Positions 44,704-55,800 of a DNA stretch of 64,000 nt are shown here, in pieces. A program made the translations under genes and the position numbers. Source of the stretch: Rhizaria sp. SCN 62-66. Taxonomy: Eukaryota > Rhizaria, unplaced. A model generated the notes under the pieces. It searched no databases and was not told the DNA's origin. It was given only the letters and a program-made list of their open reading frames with translations. The stretch lies in the NCBI GenBank assembly GCA_001724265.1, contig MEDY01000023.1, forward strand, positions 115,909 through 179,908, read 5' to 3'. Position 1 is the stretch's first letter. Each line of letters opens with the position of its first letter.

Positions 44704-45217
44704 GTGCAAGTGCTGACCTCAGCTGAGGTCGAAGTGCCACACACCCTTAATGACCTGAGTGAGCCTGTGTGTGTGCGTGTTCACATCGCGACTGTGTACA
44801 TTGCGGTGTTTTATTACTCTATTTGTGATTGTCGTCCGTCTATACTAGCTTATTCCTGGGGAGCGACGCGTGTCGCGCCCTGTTATCATCCAACAATACA
44901 GTGTGAAAGCATTTATCATTCGGACTTCGTTTCACAATCAGAGGCCAATGACTGCAGCATGATCTTCGGTGCAGCTGTAGATCATGCTTATTTGTCGTGT
45001 TAAATGTGCACACACCGTTGACACTTGTGTCGATACACAATGATGTTGTAAGCAGAGACGTGATATACAAATTAAGACACGATTATCATACGAGTATTTG
45101 TGTTTGATAAACCATGGGTGTATAGAATTCAGTGAAATATCATTATATTTGTTGTTATTATAAAATCTAATACAATATTTCGCAGCATCATATCAATATA
45201 TCTTTCCGCTATAATAT

Positions 45218-45672
45218 TTATCGCATTATTTCGCAAAAATATTTCGCATCTCCGTAGCTAAGTACAATGAAAAGGAGCCACGACACGGCCGCAAGCCCCC
45301 CCAACGCCGCGCTGCGCCGCCGTAACATCCGCAAGACATGTATAACGCACGCCGCTGTTTGCGGAAGCAGCAGTGCAGTGAGGATATGATGCCGCGAATG
45401 TGGCGGGGACGGGTGAGTCGAGAGGGGGTATGTCAAGCCGCGGTGGCAGGGCTAGAGGAGCAAGTGGTGCACACTTGCTCTCGAGAAAGAAGAAAAAAAT
45501 TAAAAGGAACAAAACACACGAAAAAAAAGAAAAGGGAACAAAAAAATATACACACTTTAAAACAAACAATGACAACAACATGAAAAAGAAAACCACCGCC
45601 TGCGCCGCCCCGGCCAGGATCGCTCCAAAGCGATAGCCAGAGACGGGCGCGGACGAGCGCTTTTTCTTTCAT
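45218..45672 (-). CDS. Possible small two-exon membrane protein (tentative)
   Basis: Tentative. On the minus strand a short GC-rich frame from the ATG at 45672 (MKEKALVRARLWLSLW) runs to a possible donor near 45596; a T-rich block ends near 45478; a second GC-rich frame then reads to TAA at 45218 with a convincing single membrane segment after basic residues (RMLRRR, then LGGLAAVSWLLFIVLSYG). That arrangement suits a tail-anchored protein of about 110 residues. Against it: the donor is GTGGTT, not the local GTACG; the joined frame needs a TAG near 45453 to be read as sense; another frame of the same island is also open. A non-coding RNA or chance are alternatives. Confidence 0.2.
45458..45480. 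repeat. Perfect inverted repeat, 9-bp arms
   Basis: GAGCAAGTG and CACTTGCTC flank a 5-base loop (GTGCA). It sits at the edge of a GC-rich island beside a poly-A/poly-T block. Could form a hairpin in RNA; no known element is recognised. Confidence 0.6.
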
Positions 45673-46067
45673 TCCCTCGCCAACTCGTAAAAACAAAGAA
45701 TAAACACGGGCATAAGCACCGTCGCAGCAGACACACTGAGAGAAAAAGGCACAGTGCTGAAAGGTCTTGCTCGCACCGATAACGATATCAGTCTCGCAAA
45801 GCTCTCTGCGTGTGGCGGCGTGTGCTCTTAAAATGATGCGAATTTTGTCAAAAATGTGTGCTTTGTTCGTCAGCCAGTCAGTCGAGACGACGTCGCAACG
45901 TAACTACGACACCCTTTCTTCTTCTGCGTGCTTATTGACTTTCCTGCTTGGTTATTGCTCATTTTTAGCCGTGACTCAACTCCGCTGTCGTGTTATTTGA
46001 TGAGTGTTGACCTCCTAAGTAGATACTTCCTTGTGTAAGTAGTCAGGTCCTTACATAGTTCGCTAAC

Positions 46068-47540
46068 TTACTTGTCGTCCTCATCGTCGGCCTCCTCGAG
46101 CTTCGCGCCGTCGTGGTCGCCGTGCTCATCCTCGTCGCCGTCGTGACCGTCGAGCCCGGCGCCGTCGTCCTCGAGGTCGATGTCGGCGTTGTTGGAGCTC
46201 GCGTACCGCATGAACTCAGAGATCATGAACTCCATGTTGCTCGACGGCCCGCCTCCGCGCTTGACGTTCGACTTAGTCGTCGGCAGGTTGTGCTCCTTCT
46301 CGAAAGCGATGATGCGCGGCAGGATCTCGTCGAAGTCGTAGCCGTTGGCCGCGAGGTCCTTGCGGTACGCCTCGTCGAAGTTCGGATCGTCGGCGTGGCG
46401 GTGATACGGCCCCGCGACGAACTCCTTGACGTCGTACTCCTGCGTGTAGGCGTTGCCGTTGCCGATCTCGACCAGCATCGCCGTGTGGTTGTCGCGCGAG
46501 CCGGCGGCGATCGACGCGTTGATGATAACCGACAGCACCTGCGCCAAGTCCCACGAGTCGTCCTTGACGCCCAGCGACGCCAGCTCATCGAGCAGGATGC
46601 GCACGACGTCCTCGTAGCCCAGCTGCTCGAAGACGCCGTCGCAGCACACAAAGAGCAGGTCCGTCGGGTGCAGCACGTGAGTCTGGTAGTCGGGCACGGC
46701 GATGACCTTTTGCTTACGCGCGTCCAGCCGTGGGTTTGCCTTGTACACGTAGTCGCCCACGGCGCGGGACAACGCAAGGTTACCGTCGACGCGGCCCGCG
46801 GACACAGAGCCCTGTAATAGAAGAGACGACAGCAAGCACAAAGAAAAGAGCAAGACGTGAAGTGATGAGTGACCGAGGAGAACAATATAAAAATCGATCT
46901 AGAAAACAGATTTTGATATTAAAAAAAGCAAGAAAAGGTCTTTCGCTCGTCGTTATGTGTGATACTAGATAAGTATAGAGCGTACCTGTGCGTCGAGGAT
47001 GCGCATGCGCTCCTCGTCGTTGTCGGGTTTGTGGTCCTGCGTGAGAGCGAGCCACGAACCGTCGCGGCGGATCACCATGGCGCGCGAGTCGCCGACATTG
47101 ACGGCGAGCAGGCGCAGACCGAGCTTGTCGGCGGCCACGTCACCAGGGGCCGCGACGGGCTCGTTGGTGTCGATGTCGACGGGCTGGGCGACGACCATGC
47201 ACGCCGTGGTGCCGTGCTCGCGGTTGGGCGTCGCGAGGAAGCGCGCGTCGAGGTCCAGCACCGTCTGCGTGATTGCGTCCTGCGAGAACGGGTCCGAGAG
47301 CTTCTGGAAGGCGGGAGAAGCCTGGTTGTGCATGAAGATGGCAGCGTCCTTTCCGCCGTGGCCGTCGAAGACGCCGAAGTGCATCACGTTGGGGGACTTG
47401 AAGCCGTCGAGAACGATCGTGTGCGCGTCCTCCATGTCGTTGCGGAAGCCCTGAACGGAGACGACGGCGGCGCGGATAAATTCGTTGCCGTGCCGCTCGA
47501 CGAACTGAGAGGTAATGGGGGCAGAAAGAACACCACCCAT
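46068..47540 (-). CDS. PP2C-family Ser/Thr phosphatase, predicted N-myristoylated
   Basis: Exons 47540-46986 and 46811-46068 give 432 residues ending in TAA. All PP2C signature motifs are present in order: GFRNDMEDAH, FGVFDGHGGKDAA (metal-binding Asp and Gly), GTTAC, NVGDSRA, TQDHKPDNDEE, GNLALSRAVGD, FVCCDGVFEQL and GSRDNHTAM, so the enzyme should be an active Mn/Mg-dependent phosphatase. The N-terminus MGGVLSAP fits the N-myristoylation pattern (Gly2, Ser6), suggesting membrane attachment as in several protist PP2Cs. The C-terminus carries a long Asp/Glu/His-rich acidic tail (about residues 385-432), similar in position to acidic regions of PPM1G-like enzymes. The start is chosen for the myristoylation context; a CACAG lies 8 nt upstream. 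Substrates cannot be inferred. Confidence 0.95.
46812..46985 (-). other. Intron of the PP2C gene, 174 bp, phase 0
   Basis: Donor CAG/GTACGC, acceptor TTACAG/GGC. Joins RILDAQ to GSVSAGRVDGN, continuous with the PP2C fold. Confidence 0.9.
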
Positions 47541-48705
47541 TGGATGAACTGTGTTGGCACGAGAGTGGAAAGGGCAGAACGAGGAGCGAAACAAAAAGAA
47601 TGTGAAACAGCAGGATACCAGCGTCAAGGAAGAAAAATGGAAGTGAGCAATTAGATAAAAAATGATCGATGTTGTGTCTTGCAAAATACAATTTAAAGAC
47701 AAAGCGGTGGATAGCCCAAGATGCTGCTTGATGGCGGCACGATGCATGGCCACTCAAACAAACGGTAGCAACACAAGCTCTCTCGCGCGCGCCGCCCGCG
47801 CGCCCGACCACCACCGACACCCGCGCCGAAACAATGCTGAATAGCAACTAGAGGCGCCAGGTTACGCGGCAGTGCAAGCGCAGGCAACGCGGACGGGCGG
47901 CAGCGACGCGCGCAGGGCGCTGAGTAGGGCGGCTTGGGCTCAGCGAGATCTCTCGTCTGTGTGTGTGTGACTCCCCCCTATCCGCGAAAAGCAATATATC
48001 GGCCTCAAAGCCACCGTGAGCGAGCGATCGTGCACGCCCTGCGCGGGGTTTGCTCCTAAACAGAGCGTGATAAACATGTGCCGAGCGCAGCGGCAGCGGT
48101 GGGCGCGCGCGGGGAAGCAACAGCGGGTCGGGCCCGAGCGAGGCACCTCTCTACCACGACGATCCTGGTGGGCCACAAATCCGTTATGGACAGACCGGCC
48201 CGCGGGCGCCGCGCACGATCGGGGCAAAGAGGCTAATACAATCCGCGTGGTCAATCAAAATACATGCGCCGCACGATCATAGCTCGCCGTTGGGGCCCTA
48301 TAAGCTCAAAAGTTGATCGTCTCCAACGCCCCCGCGGCTTAATCTTCGACCAACAGAAAATCAATTTCCGGTTCCGCAAAACTCTCCTCCGACGAATTTC
48401 GACACAGCTGCTCGCGCCCCTCTCTTTGTTGAAGCCACTCGAAGACGCTGATTTGAGGCGCAGATTTAATTGCCAATAACTGCGGATTTTTTCTGCCAAT
48501 TGCGCTGAAGATGTCGCAATAGGATTATCATGTTGTTGTGCTACCATTTATTTTCTACTTTTTGTTTTGCTTGCAGTACCATGGCTCATTTACTCTTTGC
48601 CTTTTCGCCCCCCACACCTCCCTTTACTTTCAGTCGTGACACTCTCCTCTTCTCCCGCGCACATCCACTGTTGTCCAGAACACTCACAGCTTGCGGCGTG
48701 CACCG
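47541..48705. promoter_or_regulatory. Divergent intergenic region
   Basis: 1165 bp between head-to-head PP2C (-) and low-complexity (+) genes. A GC-rich patch at 47770-48200 has no frame I can defend as coding. A strong acceptor-like TTTTGTTTTGCTTGCAG ends near 48577 upstream of the plus-strand gene, followed by an out-of-frame ATG, so the 5'-UTR may be spliced and may carry a uORF. Confidence 0.45.
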
Positions 48706-49043
48706 ATGTCTGATCACGGCACCCCGCTGGGCTCTCGCCGCTCGCTGCGCAAGCCCGGAGGCACGTCCTCGCGTGCCTCGACGTTCGCCGAATCCTCCTC
48801 TGCTCCAGCTGACTCTGCGAGCACTGCCCTCGCTGGCTCCGACTACGCCACCGCAACGTCTGCTGGTGCTGCAGGCAGCTCGTCCATCTTCTCCCCCACG
48901 GACTCACTTGGCTCATACGGCCCACATCAGATGATTTCCCCGTTCTCGGACGCCCCCTCTGCGGTTACCTCCAGCTCTACCCAATTGAACCCTGTGCACA
49001 ACGCTCAATTCGAGCAGCAGCCGCAACAGCCTCAGTTACAACC

Positions 49044-49076
<33 letters not shown>

Positions 49077-51171
49077 GTACATGGGGCCGAGTTTTGCGCC
49101 CCCGCCGGCGTCGTTTTTCGCTGAGCCCGAGCTCTTCCACCGCCACGGCATCATCGACGACACTCTCCCTCCCAACAACAACAATAACAACGCATATCTT
49201 AACAGCAGCAACAACTCTTACAACAACGGCGGTGATATGTCCACCTACGCGAGCAATGCGGCAGCGACGTTGACGAGTGCGTTCCCAGCCTTTCTCGACG
49301 CCGACTCAGGCTACGAGCCCCACACCATGCACGTCGCCTCCATCCCTGCCTCCTCTGCTGCCCCCACTATGACAGCGCCCGCGGCGGCGACAGCGGCGGT
49401 GACTGGCAGCGCGCCACCGCACCCTGTGGCGGCCGAGTTTGTGTCCACGATCACTGCCGCTCTGCAGGCCGTGCCCGCCGCCAACCTCGACCGGTGCCAG
49501 GAGGCACTCGCGATTGTTGAGGCGGCGCTGGCCAGGCTCGAGGCCATGGCGCCACCGCACGCGCACGCGCTCGTACAGCAGCAGATGCAGCAAATGCAGC
49601 ATGCCAACAGCAACAGCAATGGTGGCAATAGCAGTAATGCGGAGAGCAGCTCTGGTGTCGCGTTTAAGCGCACGTCCTCAGCTTTCGCCAACGAAGCCGC
49701 CTCTGCTTCCGCCGCCGCCGCCGCCGCCGCCGCTGCCGCCGCGTCCGCTGCTACTATGGCTCTAACCGATGCCTCGCCCGTCAGCGCGCCGGCGCCCTCC
49801 GCTTTAGCTGAGACTGCGCCGGAGACTGCGACTGCACTGGTTGCTTCAACCGAAACTGCGCAGGCGCCGGCTCTGTACCCCGCAGTCTCGCTGCTGCCCG
49901 GCGTCAACGGCTACAGTCCCCTGGACAGCGGGGGCGCCCGAGACAGCAGCCACCACGCCCCCCTGGACAGTCTGAGCCGCGCGCACAGCGGCCTCAGCAG
50001 CCTCAGCGGCCTCGGCGGCAGTGGCGGCGTGGGTCTGCACTCGCAGTCGTCTCTGCAGCCAACGCTCATCGCGGCCCCGGTCGACGCGCGCCTGCACTCG
50101 CTCTCTGGCACGCCGCAGCGCTCGCTGGCGCTCCTCCCCAGCCACGGCCACGACCACGGCCACGCCGCCTCCGGCTCTGGCGCCAACTCCGTCTCTCTCA
50201 GCAACAGCAATAGCAACAGCACCGATGTGAATGCGGAGGGCAGTGGGAACCTCGTCAGGGGTGCGTCTGGCGGCAGTCACGATGCGCTCGGGCTCGGCCG
50301 GGTGATGACGGTGGACGCGCTGGCTTCTGGCAACAATAACGACGTCAGCACGCTCAAGAGTAGGAGCAGTTCTAACACTGTCGACAAGCGCGACAGTGCT
50401 CCTCCTGCTGCCGCTATTGCGACTGAGATTGGGCCTGCGTCAATGAACAACAACAGCAACATTGCAAGTGGCGACAATACAGACGCGAACGCTGCTGGGA
50501 GTGATGTCGACGTGGGTAACGCTGCTATTGTGGGCCCTTGCAGCACTTTGCCCCCCTTGGACGCACTCACTCCCTTCGACGCGCTGCCGCCCTTAGACGC
50601 TCTGCCGCCCTTAGACGCGCTGCCCCCCTTAGACTCGCTGCCCCCCTTCGACGGCCAGGACAGCAGCAATTACTACGCAGGCCTCGCATCGATCTACCCC
50701 TCTGCAGCCGGCAACTGCAGCAACGGCAACGGCACTCACATCGACCACTACATTAACAGCAGTGCCCCCGCGTCTGCGACTGCGCCTGCTGCCCCGGCGA
50801 CTTTGACTGCTGCGGGCGTCGACGTTGCTGCTGCGGCGGCGGCGGTTATGGATGAAGAGGTCGCGAGCGCGGCGCGGCTGTCTGCACAGCGGCAGCGGCT
50901 GCAGAGCCAGGAGGAGCGGATCCGGGCCGACGCGCGCCGCCTCGCCGAGCAGCAGGAAGAGCTTTGGCGCCAGCAGCTGCTCATGGAGCGCATCGAGCAG
51001 GAAGAGGAAGCGCAGTACTGGAGCGGCAACGGCAACGGCACCGGCACCGGGAGCGATCGCACTGCTCTGGGGCTGGGACTGAGGCCCAAAGAGGTAGATG
51101 ACGGACGTCACGCCGCTTCCTCCACTGCCGCCGCTGTGGGCAATGCGGGCGTTGAAGTCGCGGGCCAGTGA
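48706..51171 (+). CDS. Low-complexity protein with hexapeptide repeat and C-terminal coiled coil
   Basis: 821 residues in one exon, ending in TGA. No known domain. Features in order: Ser/Thr/Ala-rich N-terminus, Gln run (about 105-125), Asn-rich patch, a helical stretch near residues 240-300 (AEFVSTITAALQAVPAANLD, then ALAIVEAALARLEAM), Ala run near 335-350, Ser/Asn/Asp-rich centre, six copies of a PPLDAL-type hexapeptide (about 616-651), and a highly charged coiled coil near 720-772 (RQRLQSQEERIRADARRLAE). The coiled coil suggests a protein-protein interaction role. The first ATG after a CTCACAG is used; it opens MSDHGTPLGS. Confidence 0.75.
50551..50658 (+). repeat. 18-bp minisatellite encoding PPLDAL hexapeptides
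   Basis: Six consecutive 18-base units encode PPLDAL, TPFDAL, PPLDAL, PPLDAL, PPLDSL and PPFDG(Q). Synonymous and conservative differences between copies keep the frame and the Pro-Leu/Phe-Asp core. Confidence 0.85.
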
Positions 51172-52841
51172 GCTACTCACAACCGTTTGGCAGCTTACGG
51201 TTAGTCAAGCTCACGGTCAGTGTCATTTTTCTCCTGGTCGATCGATCGAGTTCACACAGGGTACCTCCAAGAAGGCTATTTACCCGGCACTGTAGTCGTT
51301 GGTATCGGATTTGTTTGACGAATTTGGTCAATCAAAGTGACAATTGGATGTTTTGTTTTGTCTGTGGGGCTTTATACGCCTTTTCAACTCTTTTTCGCCG
51401 GCTGATCGCGGAGAGCTCTGTGTGGGTTCTCACGTGAGGGAGCGAAAGAGGAAAACAAATGCGAGACGTGATCCGTCACCGTGGCGATGTGTCATTATGG
51501 ATTTGAAAATGTGTTTGGTTACTACCTTCACTTCACTATTAGCTCTCTTTATTGTCCCATTGACTTTATTTCGTGACGTTCTATCCTTTTTTTAAGTCGA
51601 GTTCTTGCCTGGAGGGAGGCCTTACCAGATGCGGGGTGGATTCGCCAATATTCAGCTGTAACTGCCCTGCTTTGACTCCATTTTTGCCTGACCAGGCCGT
51701 TGCACACGTATTTTCACGGGATTGTGAACGCCCGTTGGAGAACGTGAAGATGAAGCGTGCAGAGAGCTTGCTTGACTGGGATGAGCGTGTGTGTGACCCG
51801 ACTGTCCGACCAACTGCAACCCCCCTATCCCAGAACCCTTGTCTTCAGCGCGGACTCCGTATCCTCTTTAGACACTGTAGTGAGACTGTACATATGTTAT
51901 TTCTATGTTCGAATGTGGACTTTAAGCACGACAACGGCGATCTTGCAGCTGTGTCCAGTCACGGGCATCTTTCTGCTGTGACTGTCCTTCAGCCTTTCGT
52001 GCGGCGACTTAATACAATATCGATTATCTGTTTGTTGAATTGAACCTTTATAAACATGTATTGGACACGTTGGAAACTCAATCTACGCAAGCAAAATATT
52101 TTTTGCAGCTTATCTCGAAGGAATCGAGTTAAGAAAGAGAGAGGGCGGCTTGAGTTACGCATCGAGCCTCCTGAGAGCAAGGACCGTGTTGGCGCGCTTC
52201 GAAAAGCACTGACCGGTCAAGATAAACACCGACATTGACGGTATAGTTTGTTCTGTGGTATTTATGTAACAAGAGATTTTTAAATATAAGTTCACGTCCT
52301 CAGAATCCCTCATCCTGGTGTGGTGGTCACTCTTAAATTCCAACTCTTCTGCTCGAGCTACTCACACCACACCATATCAGTGACGCCACCTATGGCGCGG
52401 CCTCCGCTCGCGTCATTTCACCGCGCTGCTTCGCGTGTATATTTACCCGCGTGGTCACGCTTGCCCAACTGTATCACATTGTCTTGCCGTCCTCGTAGTG
52501 TCTCGCGCGGGCGTGTCATCACTGCGTGCCCGCGTCACGCTGTGCATTTAGCTTATACGCGTACATGTCTCACCCACCTCCCTCATTCACCCACTTTCCC
52601 TCGCAGAAAAAACTCCACCGCGGTTGCGCGTGCTTCTTTGCAGGAACCTTGCCTTCTTAGCCTGGTTTCCGCGCTTTCCGCACCCGCCCCGCGCCGCCCG
52701 CCGCCGCGTGACCGAGCAAGCGTCACCGCCACTCTGGCCACGGCGCTCTCTCTGGCGCTCCCTGTTCTTCGATTCCCTGCGCGGCAATCCGCTCACGCGC
52801 ATTCTCGCTGCCTTTGAGTGCGCTCGGCGCATTTTCCGCTC
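51172..52841. other. Intergenic spacer between two tandem plus-strand genes
   Basis: 1670 bp. The first 1100 bases are AT-rich. From about 52380 to 52841 the DNA is GC-rich and pyrimidine-rich on the plus strand, probably promoter and 5'-UTR of the next gene. Open frames inside it lack a convincing start or composition. No RNA gene seen. Confidence 0.45.
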
Positions 52842-55800
52842 ATGAGTCGCATCCCCGACCGCAGCAACGGTCACACGCCCGCCCCGGCTGCGGCCTCCGC
52901 CACCGCCGCGGCCGTGGCGGCTGCTGCCGCGGCGGCCTCTGCCGCATCCAGCCCCGCGCCGCTGCCCGCCTCCGCGTTGGGCCCGGGCGCGGGCGCGCCA
53001 ATTTCCTCCACGTTGTTCGCAGTGCTGGCCACCTCGTCGTCTCGCTCTGCCATCCGCAACAACGCAGCCGCCGCCGCCGCAGCCGCTCACGCTGCCGCCA
53101 ACGTCGCTGCCGCTGCCGCTGCCGCCAACGCCGCAGCCGCCGCAGCCGCCGCAGCTGCCGACGAGTCCGACACGGACGACCGTGACCAGGATCGTGACCG
53201 CGAACGCGGGCGCAATCGCGATCGCCTGCGCGCTCGCGACTCGGGCCCCTGGTTCTCCCGGTCTTCCGCGTACAGCGACCTCGCCGAAGGGTTTTCCCCG
53301 CGAGCGCTCGCGTCCCCGCGGGGCTGGGCCGCCGCGCTCCCGCAGCACCGCGTGTGCGTGTACGACTCGGCGCGCCCCCTTGCCGCGCTGCTGACCGAGG
53401 TCGCCGTCCCGGCCATCGCGCTGGGCATCGCGCTGCTGGACTCGCCCATCACGCCCGCCGTCGTCGCGGCTGCGGCCGTGGGCGACCCCCGTGTCGCGAT
53501 GCTGCTGGGCCACCCGGACGATCCCGCGCTCAGCAAACTCGCCGCCCTGCCCCTCAATGACAGCAGCGGCAGCGGCAACGTTGGTATAGTCAGCAGCAGC
53601 GGTAGTAGCCGCCGCGCAGCAGCCCAACAACAGCAGCAGCAGCAGCAGCAGCGGTCACAACAGCTGCAGCTGCTGCTGCCCTCACCGGTGCCCGCGTCCG
53701 CGCAGCCCGCGGAGCTGGCGCTGTGGCGCGCGCTGTCGTGGAGCGGCGCCGAGTGGGCCGCGGCGCTCGGGCCCCGCCGCAGCGCGGCCATGGCAGGCCC
53801 GCCCCCGCCGCGGTTGGCCGTCTCCGCGCGCACCGCCGCGCGCATCGTCCGCACGCTTAAGGGCGGCTCCGACTCCGGCGCCAGCGGCGGCAGTGCTGGT
53901 GGGGACAAGAGCGTTGGGGGTCATGAGCACAACGGCAACGACAACGACGACGACGCAGATGCTGACGGCGACGGCGACGGAAACAAAGACGGCGACAACT
54001 ACGACGGCGTCGACGACGACGATAGCGACGACAGCGGTGGCGGCAGGAGCAATACAGCCGGCCGTCGCAGCCGCAGCCGCAAGGGAGGTCGTGGCGGCCG
54101 CGGCGGCGCTAGCAGCAGCGGCGGCGGCGCACGCCGCTCCCGCGCGAGCGCCGCGCCCGGCGCTGCGACGAGCTGGGAGGTGCGCTGCAACCTGGCGGCG
54201 GCGCTGTCTGCGCAGCTCCAGGACGTGCGCCGCGCCGTGCCAACGCAGCACGCCGGCCCCGTGCTCGCGGACCCCTCGCAAGCCGAAACCGACGCGCTAC
54301 TGCTCCCGCGCCGCGCCGTGCTCGACCTCTATGCGCTGCTGCTGCTGCTGCGCCGCGCACGCCCGCACGTGCACGACCACTTCCTGCGCTGGCAACAACG
54401 GCGGCGGTCTGCGCTGTCGAGCGCCAGGCTGCGAGCGCGCCAGCGCTCCGAGGAGCTCGACGAGGACGCATGGCGCGATGCGTATAACGCCATGAACAGC
54501 ATTCCCGGTCGCTTCCCGCGCCTCGTTGTGCTCTTCACGCAGCGTGGCAGCGAAACCATCACTGCGCCTGAGACAGGTTCTGGTGATAGCTCCTCCTCAA
54601 TGTCGTCGTCGTCACCGTCTGATGGCAACAACAGCAGTGATATTATCGTTAAGACTGCGTGCAAGGTGGTGCGCAGGTCACCGCACCCGCCTGCGCTCTC
54701 TGCCTGGACGCTCTCTCAGAGCAGCGACAACGCCGCAACTTCTGCTGACACTGCCACCGTCACCGCGAGCGCGAGCGCGAACGCGAAGAAGCAGAGGCAG
54801 TCGGCGGTGACGGACGGAGACAACGACGTTACTGCGAGTGCGGGTGCGACAGTGTTGGAGCCTCCAGGTGGCTGCAAGACGTGGCTGGGCGCCTTCAGGA
54901 GCGCTCTCGCCAAGGCCCAGCTCGCCCACGCCCGGCGCGCCGAAGCGGCCCTCGTCCGCGCCGGGGAGCCTGGGGACGAGTGGGAGGTCGACGTGCTGGT
55001 CGAGCTCACGTGGCGCGTCGACTTGCCAGCGCTCAAGGCGGACGAACGCTTCTCCACCTACGTCGCTGTCGGCACGCTCCCTCCTCCGACGATGATGACG
55101 ACGACGACGACGATGACGACCCCGACTCCGTCATCCGCGCCCGCGGTCTCCTCATTCGGTTCTGCGGCGTCCAGCTCCCAGCGCAGCGCGGACCTCCGCA
55201 GCGGCAGTGGCAGCAGCCCTTTCGGCAGCGGCGGCGGTGGCGGCGTTATTGGCGGCAGTGATCAGCTGCTGTGCGCGCCAGTGCCCGCGGCGCCACTGGT
55301 GCACGCGGCCGCCGTGCTTCCGCACGCCGCGGCACTGGCCCGCGCAGTCGCCGCGGCGGCCGCGCGCGCGCCGGGCCCGCGCCAGCCGCTGCCGCCGCGC
55401 GGGCCGGAGCCGTGGGGCGAGGAAGTCGCGGGCGCGGAGCCCCCGCACGCGGTGCTGTCTACCGCCGACGCCACGGACCCGCTGCCGCTGATCAACTCGT
55501 ACCCGCTCTCGGACCCAGCGTACCCAGTTGTCGCTGAGACCGACGTCCCAGGCGCGTGTTTGAGTACCAATCTTCTTGATGGTGCGTTGAGCGCTGCGGT
55601 GTTGACGCGACTGCCCGCGACGCAGGTTTTCTACCAGCGGCTGTGCTTCCTGCAGGCACGGCGGCTGCTGCAGCACTACGCGCAGGACGTGCTCGTCACG
55701 CGCGCCGCGCCCTTCGCGCCGCCGCCGCCCGCCGCGCTGGCCCCCGTCGGCGGCCTCCCGGTGCGCGCCGCGCTCGCGCACGCCGTCGCGGGGCTACCGC

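Larger units (their letters stand above)
44704..46067. other. Convergent spacer with a GC-rich island
   Basis: 1364 bp between two converging genes. Most is AT-rich, but 45270-45480 and 45595-45670 are as GC-rich as exons, separated by a pyrimidine-rich (minus strand) block. A small minus-strand gene is possible and is listed separately. Confidence 0.5.

Noticed and set aside
52587-53908. Minus-strand frames across the start of the giant nuclear-type gene
   Set aside because: Shadow frames; Ser/Gly/Arg-rich without structure, and the plus-strand frame continues for almost 9 kb.
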